A stretch of DNA of 35,684 bases, taken from Marichromatium bheemlicum. GTDB lineage: Bacteria; Pseudomonadota; Gammaproteobacteria; Chromatiales; Chromatiaceae. Position 1 is the stretch's first letter. The number at the start of each line of letters is the position of its first letter. The notes under the pieces are model-generated. The model saw only the letters and a program-made list of their open reading frames with translations. It had not been told where the DNA came from and did not search any database. Of this stretch, positions 13,920-22,887 are shown piece by piece. The stretch covers positions 1 to 35,684 of the forward strand of contig NZ_JAAXKX010000028.1 of assembly GCF_012276755.1 (NCBI RefSeq), given 5' to 3'. Made by a program: the position numbers and the translations under genes.

Positions 13920-15173
13920 ATGTCCATCGATAAGCACTCCACCCCGATGCTCGACCAGCTCGAGAGCGGGCCCTGGCCGAGCTTTGTCTCCGGGATCAAA
14001 CGGCTGCGCGATCAGCACGCCGATGCGCGTATCAACGCCATGGCCAATGATCTGCTCGGTCAACTCGAACACTCCTACGAGACCCGCAAAGGCTATTGGA
14101 AGGGTGGCACGGTCTCGGTCTACGGCTATGGCGGCGGCATCATTCCGCGTTTCTCCGAGGTCGGCAAGGTCTTCCCCAGCTCCAAGGAGTTCCATACCCT
14201 GCGGGTGCAACCACCGGCGGGTAACCACTACACCACCGCGATGCTGCGTCAACTCGCCGACAGCTGGGAGAAGTGGGGCTCGGGGCTGATCACCTTCCAC
14301 GGCCAGACCGGCAACATCATGTTCATCGGCTCGAGCACCGAGAACACCCAGCACTTCTTCGACGAGATCAACGACTACGGCTGGGACCTCGGTGGCGCCG
14401 GTCCCTGCGTGCGTACCGCGATGTCCTGTATCGGCGCGGCGCGCTGCGAGATGTCCTGCACCAACGAGTTCAAGGCACACCGGCTGCTGGTCAACAACTT
14501 CACCGACGATGTGCACCGTCCGGCGTTGCCCTACAAGTTCAAGTTCAAGATCTCGGGCTGCGCCAACGACTGTCAGAATGCCATCGAGCGCTCCGACTTC
14601 GCGGTGATCGGCACCTGGCGCGATGACATGAAGGTCGACCAGGACGAGGTCCGTCGCTATGTCGCCGAGAAGGGCCGGCAGTACTACATCGACAACGTCA
14701 TCACTCGCTGTCCGACCCAGGCGCTCTCGCTCAACGACGACGACACCCTCGCCGTCGACAACCGTGACTGCGTGCGCTGCATGCACTGTCTCAACGTCAT
14801 GCCCAAGGCGCTGCACCCCGGCGACGATCGTGGCGTGACCATCCTCGTCGGCGGCAAGCGCACCCTCAAGATCGGTGACCTGATGGGCACCGTGATCGTG
14901 CCCTTCAAGAAGCTCGACACCGAGGAGGACTACGAGTCGCTGGTCGAGCTGGCCGAGACCATCATCGACTTCTGGGCCGAGAACGGGCTCGAGCACGAGC
15001 GCTGCGGCGAGATGATCGAGCGCATCGGTCTGGCCAACTTCCTCGAGGGCATCGGTATCGAGCCCGATCCCAACATGCTCAACCATCCGCGTCAGAGCTC
15101 CTATGTGCGCATGGACGGCTGGGATCAGGCCGCCGAGGCCTGGTTCGAGCGTCAGGCCGAGGCTGCGGGCTGA
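13920..15173 (+). CDS. dsrA: reverse dissimilatory sulfite reductase, alpha subunit
   Basis: 417-aa cytoplasmic subunit of siroheme sulfite reductase, here working in the oxidative direction (stored sulfur to sulfite). The siroheme/[4Fe-4S] cysteines are seen as Cys170-X5-Cys176 and Cys214-X3-Cys218, and an inserted ferredoxin domain contains CVRCMHCLNVMP. The sequence follows Allochromatium vinosum DsrA closely from MSIDKH to the end, which with AGGAGA upstream fixes the start at 13920. First gene of the dsr operon; dsrB follows after 71 nt. Confidence 0.97.
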   Translation: MSIDKHSTPMLDQLESGPWPSFVSGIKRLRDQHADARINAMANDLLGQLEHSYETRKGYWKGGTVSVYGYGGGIIPRFSEVGKVFPSSKEFHTLRVQPPAGNHYTTAMLRQLADSWEKWGSGLITFHGQTGNIMFIGSSTENTQHFFDEINDYGWDLGGAGPCVRTAMSCIGAARCEMSCTNEFKAHRLLVNNFTDDVHRPALPYKFKFKISGCANDCQNAIERSDFAVIGTWRDDMKVDQDEVRRYVAEKGRQYYIDNVITRCPTQALSLNDDDTLAVDNRDCVRCMHCLNVMPKALHPGDDRGVTILVGGKRTLKIGDLMGTVIVPFKKLDTEEDYESLVELAETIIDFWAENGLEHERCGEMIERIGLANFLEGIGIEPDPNMLNHPRQSSYVRMDGWDQAAEAWFERQAEAAG

Positions 15174-15244
15174 GCGGCGAGGAGGCGGCCCGCCACGGGT
15201 CGCGCGCGAGCGATGGCAGACTGAGACAACTGGAGGACAAGGCA

Positions 15245-16315
15245 ATGGCCGACATGCGCGAGCCGATCGAGTCCGGGTGCCCGGATCCCTGGCAGTACAT
15301 GCATCCGGTGATGCGCAAGAACTTCGGGCAGTGGAAGTACCACGAGCATCCCCGCCCCGGCGTGCTGCTGCACGTGGCCTACAGTGGGGATCGGGTGTGG
15401 ACGGTCAAGGCCGGCACCCAGCGCATCCTCGATGTCTTCACCCTGCGCAAGCTGTGCGACATCGGCGACACCTTTGCCGAGGGGCACGTGCACTTCACCC
15501 TGCGCTCGAACATCGAGTATCTGGTCACCGACGAGGCCAAGGTTGCCCCACTGATCGAGGCCCTGGAGGAGGCCGGCTTCATCGTCGGCGGCACCCAGAA
15601 CTCGGTGACCATGATCTCCCATACCCAGGGCTGGCTGCACTGCGACATCCCCGGCACCGATGCCTCGGGCGTGGTCAAGGCGATGATGGACGAGCTGGTC
15701 GATGAGTTCCGCAACACCAACATGCCCAACCGGGTGCACATCACTACCTCCTGCTGCCAGATCAACTGCGGCGGTCAGGGCGATATCGCGATCAACGTCC
15801 AGCACACCAAGCCGCCGAAGATCAATCACGACCTGGTGGCCAACGTCTGTGAGCGCCCCTCGGTGGTGGCCCGCTGTCCGGTAGCAGCGATCCGCCCGGC
15901 GATGGTCAACGGCAAGCCCTCGCTGGAGGTCGACGAGCGCAAGTGCATCTGTTGCGGCGCCTGCTATCCGCCCTGTCCGCCGATGCAGATCAACGACGCC
16001 GAGCACACCAAGCTTGCTATCTGGGTCGGCGGCAGCCACTCCAACGCGCGCAGCAAGCCGAGCTTCCAGAAGCTGGTCGCCGCCGGCATCCCCAACAACC
16101 CGCCGCGCTGGCCCGAGGCGACGGCCATCGTCAAGCGTATCCTCAAGGCCTACAAGGAGGGCGCGCGCGACTGGGAGCGGATCAACGAGTGGATCGAGCG
16201 CATCGGCTGGCCGCGCTTCTTCGAGGAGGTCGAGCTACCCTTCACCAAGTATCACATCGATACCTGGCGCGGCTCGCGGGCGAGCTTCAACAGCTCCTCC
16301 TACATCCGTTTCTGA
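15245..16315 (+). CDS. dsrB: reverse dissimilatory sulfite reductase, beta subunit
   Basis: 356-aa partner of DsrA in the alpha2beta2 enzyme; in this family the catalytically active siroheme site is formed mainly in DsrB. Cysteine-rich TTSCCQINCGG and the ferredoxin domain CICCGACYPPCPPM are present, as is VCERPSVVARCPVAAIRP. Start at MADMREPIESGCPDPW, preceded by GGAGGA. Close match to A. vinosum DsrB along its length. Confidence 0.97.
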   Translation: MADMREPIESGCPDPWQYMHPVMRKNFGQWKYHEHPRPGVLLHVAYSGDRVWTVKAGTQRILDVFTLRKLCDIGDTFAEGHVHFTLRSNIEYLVTDEAKVAPLIEALEEAGFIVGGTQNSVTMISHTQGWLHCDIPGTDASGVVKAMMDELVDEFRNTNMPNRVHITTSCCQINCGGQGDIAINVQHTKPPKINHDLVANVCERPSVVARCPVAAIRPAMVNGKPSLEVDERKCICCGACYPPCPPMQINDAEHTKLAIWVGGSHSNARSKPSFQKLVAAGIPNNPPRWPEATAIVKRILKAYKEGARDWERINEWIERIGWPRFFEEVELPFTKYHIDTWRGSRASFNSSSYIRF

Positions 16316-16351
16316 GGCCGTGCGGCCCCATCCACACCGAGCGAGGACGTC

Positions 16352-16744
16352 ATGAAGTTCGCTCTACAGATCAACGAAGGACCCTATCAGCACCAGGCCG
16401 CCGACTCGGCCTATCACTTCGCCCGGGCGGCGCTGGAGAAGGGACACGAAATCTTCCGTGTGTTCTTCTATCACGACGGTGTCAACAACGCCACGCGCCT
16501 GACCACCCCGCCGCAGGACGACCGCCATATCGTCAACCGCTGGGCTGAACTCGCCGAGCAGCACGACCTCGATCTGGTAGTGTGCGTGGCCGCGGCGCAG
16601 CGTCGCGGCATCGTCGACGAGGGTGAGGCTAAACGCAACGGCAAGGATGCCACCAACATCCACCCCAGGTTCCGTATCTCGGGGCTGGGGCAGCTGGTCG
16701 AGGCGGCGATCGCCGCCGACCGGCTGGTGGTCTTCGGCGACTAG
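16352..16744 (+). CDS. dsrE: sulfurtransferase subunit DsrE
   Basis: 130-aa subunit of the cytoplasmic DsrE2F2H2 sulfurtransferase that passes sulfane sulfur to DsrC. The sulfur-binding active cysteine is Cys78 in DLDLVVCVAAAQRRG, the same number as the essential Cys of A. vinosum DsrE. Lies 36 nt after dsrB and 12 nt before dsrF. Confidence 0.96.
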   Translation: MKFALQINEGPYQHQAADSAYHFARAALEKGHEIFRVFFYHDGVNNATRLTTPPQDDRHIVNRWAELAEQHDLDLVVCVAAAQRRGIVDEGEAKRNGKDATNIHPRFRISGLGQLVEAAIAADRLVVFGD

Positions 16745-16756
16745 GGGGGCGAGACG

Positions 16757-17167
16757 ATGTCGGAAACGGTGAAACAATTCCTCTATCTCAACCGCAAGGC
16801 CCCCTACGGCACCATCTACGCCTGGGAGGCGCTCGAGGTGGTGCTGATCGGCGCCGCCTTCGATCAGGACGTCGGGGTGATGTTCCTCGACGACGGGGTC
16901 TATCAGCTGGTCAAGGGACAGGATCCCCGCGAGATCGGCATGAAGAACTTCTCGCCCACCTTCCGCACCCTTGGCGACTACGAGGTCGGGCGGATCTATG
17001 TCGACGGTGAATCGCTCGCCGCGCGCGGTCTCACCCGCGAGGACCTGGTCGAGATCGCCTGGGAGGACCCGGAGACCGAGGAGGAGGTCGACAACATCGT
17101 CGAGGTGGTCGATCGCACCCGGGCGCGGGCGTTGATGGACGAGGCCGATGTGGTCTTCAGCTTCTGA
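16757..17167 (+). CDS. dsrF: sulfurtransferase subunit DsrF
   Basis: 136-aa subunit of the DsrEFH hexamer. It keeps the DsrE-like fold signatures (FLYLNRKAPYGTIYAWEALEV, FLDDGVYQL, DSLAARGL-type segment). The translated sequence has no cysteine, so this subunit must be structural rather than sulfur-carrying. Starts 12 nt after dsrE; a strong hairpin (17170-17201) separates it from dsrH. Confidence 0.95.
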   Translation: MSETVKQFLYLNRKAPYGTIYAWEALEVVLIGAAFDQDVGVMFLDDGVYQLVKGQDPREIGMKNFSPTFRTLGDYEVGRIYVDGESLAARGLTREDLVEIAWEDPETEEEVDNIVEVVDRTRARALMDEADVVFSF

Positions 17168-17169
17168 GT

Positions 17170-17201
17170 CGGCCCCGGTCGTCGGGGGGCGGCCGGGGCC
17201 G
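17170..17201 (+). other. hairpin between dsrF and dsrH
   Basis: Perfect 9-bp GC-only stem CGGCCCCGG/CCGGGGCCG with a 14-nt loop, directly after the dsrF stop. No T-run. A probable RNA-processing or attenuation element inside the operon. Confidence 0.45.
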
Positions 17202-17260
17202 TCATGGTATCCATGTATCGCGGGGGCGGCCGGTGCGGGCGTCTCCGGCAAGGGGGACGC

Positions 17261-17569
17261 ATGAGCATCCTGCATACCGTCAACAAGTCACCGTTCGAGC
17301 GCAATTCGCTAGAATCCTGTGTGCAATTCGCCAGCGATGGCGCGGCCGTCCTGCTGTTCGAGGACGGCGTCTATGCGGCCCTCGCCGGGACCGAGGCGGA
17401 GTCGCGGGTTCGCGAGGCGCTCGGCAGGCTCGAGTTCTACGTGCTCGGGCCCGACCTCAAGGCGCGCGGATTGTCCGAGGATCGCATCATCGAAGGAATC
17501 GGCGTCGTGGACTACGCCGGCTTCGTGGATCTCGCCGCGGAGCACGACAAGGTCCAGGCCTGGTTGTAA
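17261..17569 (+). CDS. dsrH: sulfurtransferase subunit DsrH
   Basis: 102-aa TusB/DsrH-type subunit. Conserved Cys20 in NSLESCVQF, and FLEDGVYAAL-like segment. Start at 17261 (MSILHTVNKSPFERN) because AGGGGG lies just upstream and it gives the standard length; an in-frame ATG 57 nt earlier lacks family similarity. Works with DsrE/DsrF to load DsrC. Confidence 0.95.
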   Translation: MSILHTVNKSPFERNSLESCVQFASDGAAVLLFEDGVYAALAGTEAESRVREALGRLEFYVLGPDLKARGLSEDRIIEGIGVVDYAGFVDLAAEHDKVQAWL

Positions 17570-17602
17570 CTCAATTCACGCACCGAAGAAGGAGACATCA
17601 CC

Positions 17603-17941
17603 ATGTCCGACACCATCGAAGTTGACGGCAAACAGCTGGCCGTGGACGAGGAGGGCTACCTGGCCGACCTCAACGACTGGGTGCCCGCGGTGGCCGACGT
17701 GATGGCCAAGCAGGACAACCTGGAGCTGACCGAGGAGCACTGGGACATCATCAACTTCCTGCGCGAGTACTACGAGGAGTACCAGATCGCCCCCGCGGTG
17801 CGCGTGCTGACCAAGGCGGTGGGCAAGAAGCTCGGTAAGGAGAAGGGCAACAGCAAGTATCTCTACAGCCTCTTCCCCTACGGACCGGCCAAGCAGGCCT
17901 GCCGCTTCGCCGGGCTGCCCAAACCGACCGGCTGCGTCTGA
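17603..17941 (+). CDS. dsrC: sulfur-carrier protein DsrC
   Basis: 112-aa carrier that receives sulfur from DsrEFH and presents it to DsrAB; its oxidised or trisulfide form connects with DsrMKJOP. Both redox cysteines are in place on the flexible C-terminal arm: Cys100 (KQACRF) and the penultimate Cys111 (PTGCV). Preceded by AAGGAGA. Followed at once by three stacked hairpins, in line with separate, high expression of dsrC. Confidence 0.97.
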   Translation: MSDTIEVDGKQLAVDEEGYLADLNDWVPAVADVMAKQDNLELTEEHWDIINFLREYYEEYQIAPAVRVLTKAVGKKLGKEKGNSKYLYSLFPYGPAKQACRFAGLPKPTGCV

Positions 17942-17945
17942 ACCC

Positions 17946-18012
17946 GGTGTCGGGGTGGGGCGACCCATCCCTGACATCCCGTCCCGGGACGGGCGGCGCC
18001 GGGCGACCGGCG
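17946..18012 (+). other. three stacked hairpins between dsrC and dsrM
   Basis: First: 14-bp stem (17946-17959 with 17964-17978, one bulged T) capped by GCGA, a GNRA tetraloop. Second: CCCGTC/GACGGG palindrome at 17978-17993. Third: CGCCGG/CCGGCG at 17997-18012, again with a GCGA loop. The first begins 4 nt past the dsrC stop. Likely 3' stabiliser and partial transcription barrier protecting dsrC message. Confidence 0.6.
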
Positions 18013-18060
18013 ACGTCGCTCCGGCAACCGCAGAGAGATCACCCTAGAGGGAGCGGAAGT

Positions 18061-18822
18061 ATGGCGTTGCTGACGTATTCCTACGCCGCCCTGTTCTATG
18101 TCGCCGCGCTGGTGCTGGTCTCAGGGCTGGTCGTCAAGATCGTCCGCTATGCCCGGACCCCGGCCCCGCTGAAGATCCCCACCACCCCGGCGCCGACCAG
18201 CCGCAGCGGCGTGGCGCTGCGCATGACCCGCGAGGTGGTGCTGTTCGAGAGCCTGTTCCGCGGCAACAAGTGGACCTGGATCTTCGGCTGGATCTTCCAC
18301 TTCGGGCTGTTCCTGGTCACCCTGCGCCATCTGCGCTATTTCATCGAGCCGGTGTGGGCGCCGATCGCCCTGGTCCAGCCCTTCGGCATCTATGGCGGGA
18401 TCGCCATGGTCATCGGGCTGCTCGGGCTGTGGGCACGCCGCTTCCTGGTCGATCGGGTGCGCTACATCTCCTCGACCTCCGATCATCTGATGCTCGCCCT
18501 GCTGGTGCTGATCGGCACGAGCGGCCTGCTGATGAAGTTCGTCTTCCACACCGACGTGGTCGCCATCAAGCGCTTCTTCCTCGGGCTCTACGCCCTCGAT
18601 CCCCAGCCGCTGCCGGCCGACCCGCTGCTGTTGCTGCACCTGCTGCTGGTGGCGCTGCTGATGATCGTCTTCCCCTACAGCAAGCTGCTCCACGCCCCGG
18701 GTCTGTTCTTCAGCCCGACGCGCAACCAGGTCGACGATCCGCGCGAGCGTCGCCACCTCGCGCCCTGGGCGCGCGCACTCGAGCAGCAGGCGCCCGCCGC
18801 GTCGTCCGATCCGCGAGGTTGA
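18061..18822 (+). CDS. dsrM: membrane dihaem cytochrome b subunit DsrM
   Basis: 253-aa NarI-like inner-membrane subunit of DsrMKJOP, which exchanges electrons between the quinone pool and DsrK. Five to six hydrophobic segments are visible, with His residues in WIFHFGLFLVTLRHLRYF and LLHLLLVALLMIVFPYSKLLH as candidate haem b ligands. The start at 18061 follows GGGAGCGG; dsrK begins 3 nt after its stop. Confidence 0.93.
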   Translation: MALLTYSYAALFYVAALVLVSGLVVKIVRYARTPAPLKIPTTPAPTSRSGVALRMTREVVLFESLFRGNKWTWIFGWIFHFGLFLVTLRHLRYFIEPVWAPIALVQPFGIYGGIAMVIGLLGLWARRFLVDRVRYISSTSDHLMLALLVLIGTSGLLMKFVFHTDVVAIKRFFLGLYALDPQPLPADPLLLLHLLLVALLMIVFPYSKLLHAPGLFFSPTRNQVDDPRERRHLAPWARALEQQAPAASSDPRG

Positions 18823-18825
18823 GCC

Positions 18826-20355
18826 ATGGCCAAGGCAACATTCGACGTCCCCGAGTTGACCCCCTACACCGAGGTGCCCGCGGTCACCCCGGGGGCCATG
18901 GCCCACAGCGCGCCCTTCGTCTCCAAGGCCGAGTTCCAGGGGCCGCTCGGCTTCCCCGGTGAGCTGGTCGAGGACTGGCAGACGCGGGCGATCGACAAGA
19001 TGGGCGAGCTGCTCGGCAAGTATCGCTCGCTGCGTGTCTATCTCGATTCTTGCGTCAAGTGCGGGGCCTGTACCGACAAGTGTCACTACTTCCTCGGCAC
19101 CCAGGACCCGAAGAACATGCCGGTGGGCCGCCAGGACCTGATGCGCAAGGTCTATCGGCGCTATTTCACCCTCGGCGGTCGCCTCTTTCCCAAGCTCGTC
19201 GGCGCCGAGGACTTCACCAAGGAGGTGCTCGACGACTGGTACAGCTACTTCCACCAGTGCTCACAGTGTCGGCGCTGCTCGGTGTTCTGTCCCTATGGCA
19301 TCGATACCGCCGAGATCTCGATGGCCGCGCGCGAGATCATGGACAGCATCGGGGTGGGGCAGAAGTACTGCAACGAGATCATCGGCAAGGTCTACAAGAT
19401 CGGCAACAACCTCGGCCTGCCCGGCCCGGCGCTGGTCGACACCCTCGAGGGGCTCGAGGAGGACGTCTTCGACGAGACCGGCGTCAAGGTGCGCTACCCG
19501 ATCGACGAGGAGGGCGCCGAGATCCTGCTGGTTACCCCCTCGGCCGACTTCTTCGCCGAGCCGCACGTCGACGGGTTGATCGGCTACGGCAAGGTCTTCC
19601 ACGCCGCCGGCGTCTCCTGGACGCTGAGTTCGCACGCCTCCGAGGCGGCCAACTTCGGCATGTTCATCGGCTCCTACGACAACATGCGCCGGGTCGCCCA
19701 GCGCATCCGCGAGGCGGCCATCGCGCTCAAGGTCAAGCGCATCGTCTTCGGCGAGTGTGGTCATGCCTGGCGGGTGGCCTACAGTTTCCTCAACACCCTC
19801 GCCGGGCCTTGGGACTTCCTTGACCCGCGCTATCCGGTGCCGCAGCACATCTGCGAGTTCACCCATGACCTGATCGAGCAGGGGCGGCTGACCTTCGACA
19901 AGTCCGAGAACGACGACAAGGTCATCACCTTCCACGACAGCTGCAACGTCGCCCGCGCCTCGCGCATGGGCGAGGTCCCCGGCGGCCAGTTCGAGATCCC
20001 GCGCGCGATCATCCGCGCCACCTGCAACCACTTCTACGACATGGACGAAGACACCATCCGCGACCGCACCTTCTGTTGCGGCGGTGGCGGCGGGCTGCTC
20101 ACCGACGACCTCATCGAGCTGCGGGTGAAGGGGGCCAAGCCCAGGCTCGATGCGCTCAACAACGTGATGCAGGAGAAGGGGGTGACGCACATGGCGGCGA
20201 TCTGCGCCATCTGCAAGAGCCAGTTCACCAAGGTGCTGCCCTACTACGGCATGGAGATGGATCAGATCGTCAGCCTCCACCAGTTGGTCTCCAATGCGAT
20301 CGTGCTGGAGGGCGGCGAGGACGACGACGAGGAGGACGCGCCCGCGGCGGCCTGA
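18826..20355 (+). CDS. dsrK: HdrD-like iron-sulfur subunit DsrK
   Basis: 509-aa cytoplasmic-face catalytic subunit of DsrMKJOP. Two [4Fe-4S] motifs (CVKCGACTDKC at about residue 78 and CSQCRRCSVFCPYG at about 145) are followed by the C-terminal CCG-type cluster motifs (GECGHAW, HDSCNVAR, FCCGGGGGL, CAICKSQF) shared with heterodisulfide reductase HdrD. It is thought to act on the DsrC disulfide/trisulfide. Acidic tail GGEDDDEEDAPAAA. Start 3 nt after dsrM. Confidence 0.95.
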   Translation: MAKATFDVPELTPYTEVPAVTPGAMAHSAPFVSKAEFQGPLGFPGELVEDWQTRAIDKMGELLGKYRSLRVYLDSCVKCGACTDKCHYFLGTQDPKNMPVGRQDLMRKVYRRYFTLGGRLFPKLVGAEDFTKEVLDDWYSYFHQCSQCRRCSVFCPYGIDTAEISMAAREIMDSIGVGQKYCNEIIGKVYKIGNNLGLPGPALVDTLEGLEEDVFDETGVKVRYPIDEEGAEILLVTPSADFFAEPHVDGLIGYGKVFHAAGVSWTLSSHASEAANFGMFIGSYDNMRRVAQRIREAAIALKVKRIVFGECGHAWRVAYSFLNTLAGPWDFLDPRYPVPQHICEFTHDLIEQGRLTFDKSENDDKVITFHDSCNVARASRMGEVPGGQFEIPRAIIRATCNHFYDMDEDTIRDRTFCCGGGGGLLTDDLIELRVKGAKPRLDALNNVMQEKGVTHMAAICAICKSQFTKVLPYYGMEMDQIVSLHQLVSNAIVLEGGEDDDEEDAPAAA

Positions 20356-20438
20356 TCCCGGGCCGGCGACGGGAGGCGCGCGACAAGACACCCGGGTCGG
20401 TCATCCGGGGGCAATTCGGTCACTAGAGAGAGAACCCT

Positions 20439-22403
20439 ATGGCGACTTCCAGCGACGAGATGAAGACCAAGCCTTCCTGGCGCCGCTTCGAGGACGGGGC
20501 CAACGTCTGGGAGGATCTGACCGACAAGATCTTCATGGAGGACAGCTCCCACAAGTGTCCGACCTATGTCCACAAGACCCCGCCCTGTCAGGGCAGTTGC
20601 CCATCGGGCGAGGACATCCGCGGCTGGCTGCAGATCGTGCGCGGGCTCGAGCAACCGCCGGCGGACATGGACTGGCGCGAGTACGCCTTTCGTCGCTCGA
20701 CCGATGCCAACCCCTTCCCGGCGATGATGGGCCGGGTCTGTCCCGCACCCTGTCAGGACGGTTGCAACCGCAACGCGCTGGAGGACTTCGTCGGTATCAA
20801 CGCCGTCGAGCAGTTCATCGGCGACTCGGCCATCGACAACGGCTACCGCTTCGCCCCGCCGCCGCCCGACACCGGCAAGCGGGTAGCGATCGTCGGCGGT
20901 GGTCCGGCGGGGCTGGCCGCCGCCTATCAGCTGCGGCGCCGGGGGCACGCCTGCACCATCTTCGAGGCCAACAGCGCGCTCGGCGGCATGTTCCGCTTCG
21001 GCATCCCCGGCTACCGGGTGCCGCGCGACCGGCTCGATGCCGAGATCCAGCGCATCCTCGACCTCGGCCAGGTCGAGGTGCGGCTCAATACCCGGGTCGG
21101 ACGCGATCTCGCCGTCGCCGAGCTCGAGCGCGACTACGACGCCGTGCTCTGGGCGCTCGGCTGTCAGAGCGGGCGGGGGCTGCCGGTACCGGGTTGGGAG
21201 GGCACGCCCAACTGTGTCTCCGGCGTCGCCTTCCTCAAGGCCTTCAACGAGGGGCGGATGAAGGTCACCGCCGCCAAGGTGGTCTGTGTCGGTGGCGGCG
21301 ACACCTCGATCGACGTGGTCTCGGTGGCGCGCCGTCTCGGCCACCTGCCCGAGCACGCCAAGCGCGATCTCCCCGAGACGGTGATCCACGACGGCTATCT
21401 CGCCCACGACACCGCCGGCGCGGCCGCCGCCGAGGGCGCCGAGGTGACCCTGACCTCGCTGTTCTCGCGCGAGCAGATGACCGCCGCCGAGCACGAGGTC
21501 AGCGACGCCACCCGCGAGGGCGTGACCATCCTCGACGGGGTGATGCCGCTCGAGGTGCTCAAGAACGCCGAGGGCCGCGCCACCGGGCTGCGGGTCGCCG
21601 ACTGCCGCATGGAGGAGGGGCGCCCGGTGGCGGTCGAGGGCACCGAGCGGGTGCTCGAGGCCGACTTGATCGTCTCGGCGATCGGCCAGGGCGGCGATCT
21701 CTCCGGCCTCGAGACCCTCGACAATGGTCGCGGGCTGATCGACGCCGACAAGTTCCATCAAGTGCCGGGCCGCCCGGGACACTTCGTCGCCGGCGACATC
21801 ATCCGTCCCCACCTGCTCACCACCGCCATCGGTCAGGCCTGGGTCGCGGTCGAGTCGATCGACGCCTATCTCGGCCAGGCCGAGCAGCGCCGCCGCCCCA
21901 AGGTCGACGTCCATCACTTCAACCTGCTCGACAAGCTCGCCGAGGTCGAGCGTGCGCCGCGGCCCTTCGTCGTCGGCGAGGCCGGCGACCTGCGCGGCAC
22001 CTCGGCGGCGGATTATGCGGTGCACAACTACGAGGACCGCTCCGGGGCCGAGGTCATCCCCCACGATGAACTCTATCTCGGTCACTTCAACCACCATGCC
22101 CGCAACCTTCGCCAGGAGCAGGTGCCGAGCGCCGAGCAGGTGCTCGCCCACTTCGCCGAGCGGGTCGCCGGGCTGAGCGAGGCGCAGGCGGTCGACGAGG
22201 CCAAACGCTGCATGAGCTGCGGGATGTGCTTCGAGTGCGACAACTGCGTCATCTTCTGTCCGCAGGACGCGGTGTTCCGGGTCGACAAGGCCGCGCGTAC
22301 CACCGGGCGCTATGTCGATACCGATTACAGTCGCTGCATCGGCTGTCACATCTGCGCCGATGTCTGTCCGACCGGCTACATCAAGATGGGACTGGGCGAA
22401 TAG
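20439..22403 (+). CDS. dsrL: DsrL, NAD(P)-linked iron-sulfur flavoprotein
   Basis: 654-aa cytoplasmic oxidoreductase of the GltD family that exchanges electrons between DsrAB and NAD(P)H. N-terminal Cys-rich region (PPCQGSCPSGED; CPAPCQDGCNR), FAD-binding VAIVGGGPAGLAAAYQLRRRG near residue 150, NAD(P)-binding CVGGGDTSIDV near 285, and a C-terminal two-cluster ferredoxin (CGMCFECDNCVIFCP; CIGCHICADVCPTG). Preceded by AGAGAGAGAA. Indispensable for sulfur oxidation in A. vinosum. Confidence 0.95.
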   Translation: MATSSDEMKTKPSWRRFEDGANVWEDLTDKIFMEDSSHKCPTYVHKTPPCQGSCPSGEDIRGWLQIVRGLEQPPADMDWREYAFRRSTDANPFPAMMGRVCPAPCQDGCNRNALEDFVGINAVEQFIGDSAIDNGYRFAPPPPDTGKRVAIVGGGPAGLAAAYQLRRRGHACTIFEANSALGGMFRFGIPGYRVPRDRLDAEIQRILDLGQVEVRLNTRVGRDLAVAELERDYDAVLWALGCQSGRGLPVPGWEGTPNCVSGVAFLKAFNEGRMKVTAAKVVCVGGGDTSIDVVSVARRLGHLPEHAKRDLPETVIHDGYLAHDTAGAAAAEGAEVTLTSLFSREQMTAAEHEVSDATREGVTILDGVMPLEVLKNAEGRATGLRVADCRMEEGRPVAVEGTERVLEADLIVSAIGQGGDLSGLETLDNGRGLIDADKFHQVPGRPGHFVAGDIIRPHLLTTAIGQAWVAVESIDAYLGQAEQRRRPKVDVHHFNLLDKLAEVERAPRPFVVGEAGDLRGTSAADYAVHNYEDRSGAEVIPHDELYLGHFNHHARNLRQEQVPSAEQVLAHFAERVAGLSEAQAVDEAKRCMSCGMCFECDNCVIFCPQDAVFRVDKAARTTGRYVDTDYSRCIGCHICADVCPTGYIKMGLGE

Positions 22404-22422
22404 CCCCGAGGGAGAGGCGCCG

Positions 22423-22887
22423 ATGGTCACTGCTGTATCAACCACCCGGACGCACGCCGTGGCCCTGCTGTGGATACTCGCCGTCCTCACGGCGATGCCG
22501 GCCAGCGCCCGCAGCACCGTGGTGCCCGGCTCCGAGGCCGCCGGGCTCGGTGCCTGCGTTGAGCCCACCGAGCTGATGCGTCGCCAGCACATGGAGTTCA
22601 TCAAGCACCAACGTGATCGCACCGTGCACGGCGGCATCCGCACCAGCAAGCACAGCCTCGCCGGCTGTGTCGAGTGCCACATCGGTCATGACGCCCAAGG
22701 ACAGGCGGTGCCGATCGACCGCGCCGATCAATTCTGCGGCGCCTGTCATGCCTATGTCGCGGTCGATCTCAATTGCTTCGACTGTCATGCGGCGGTACCG
22801 CGTGGTCCCATGGCCGGGTCCTTGGCCGAGGCCGCACGGCGCGCCGTGGACGAGGCGCAGCACGGTCAGGGAGCAGTACAACCATGA
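22423..22887 (+). CDS. dsrJ: periplasmic trihaem cytochrome c DsrJ
   Basis: 154-aa periplasmic or periplasm-facing c-type cytochrome of DsrMKJOP. N-terminal hydrophobic signal/anchor (AVALLWILAVLTAMPASA), three CXXCH haem sites (CVECH, CGACH, CFDCH), and an extra Cys at about residue 45 (GLGACVEP), which corresponds to the cysteine proposed as distal ligand in the unusual His/Cys haem of A. vinosum DsrJ. Stop overlaps the dsrO start (ATGA). Confidence 0.94.
   Translation: MVTAVSTTRTHAVALLWILAVLTAMPASARSTVVPGSEAAGLGACVEPTELMRRQHMEFIKHQRDRTVHGGIRTSKHSLAGCVECHIGHDAQGQAVPIDRADQFCGACHAYVAVDLNCFDCHAAVPRGPMAGSLAEAARRAVDEAQHGQGAVQP

Noticed and set aside
13734-15245. 503-codon open frame antisense to dsrA
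   Set aside because: Shadow of dsrA; no start signal and no recognisable domain.
20262-22682. 806-codon open frame antisense to dsrL/dsrJ
   Set aside because: It mirrors a strongly supported plus-strand gene; its His/Gly/Asp/Val-rich composition is the usual reverse-strand shadow of GC-rich coding DNA.
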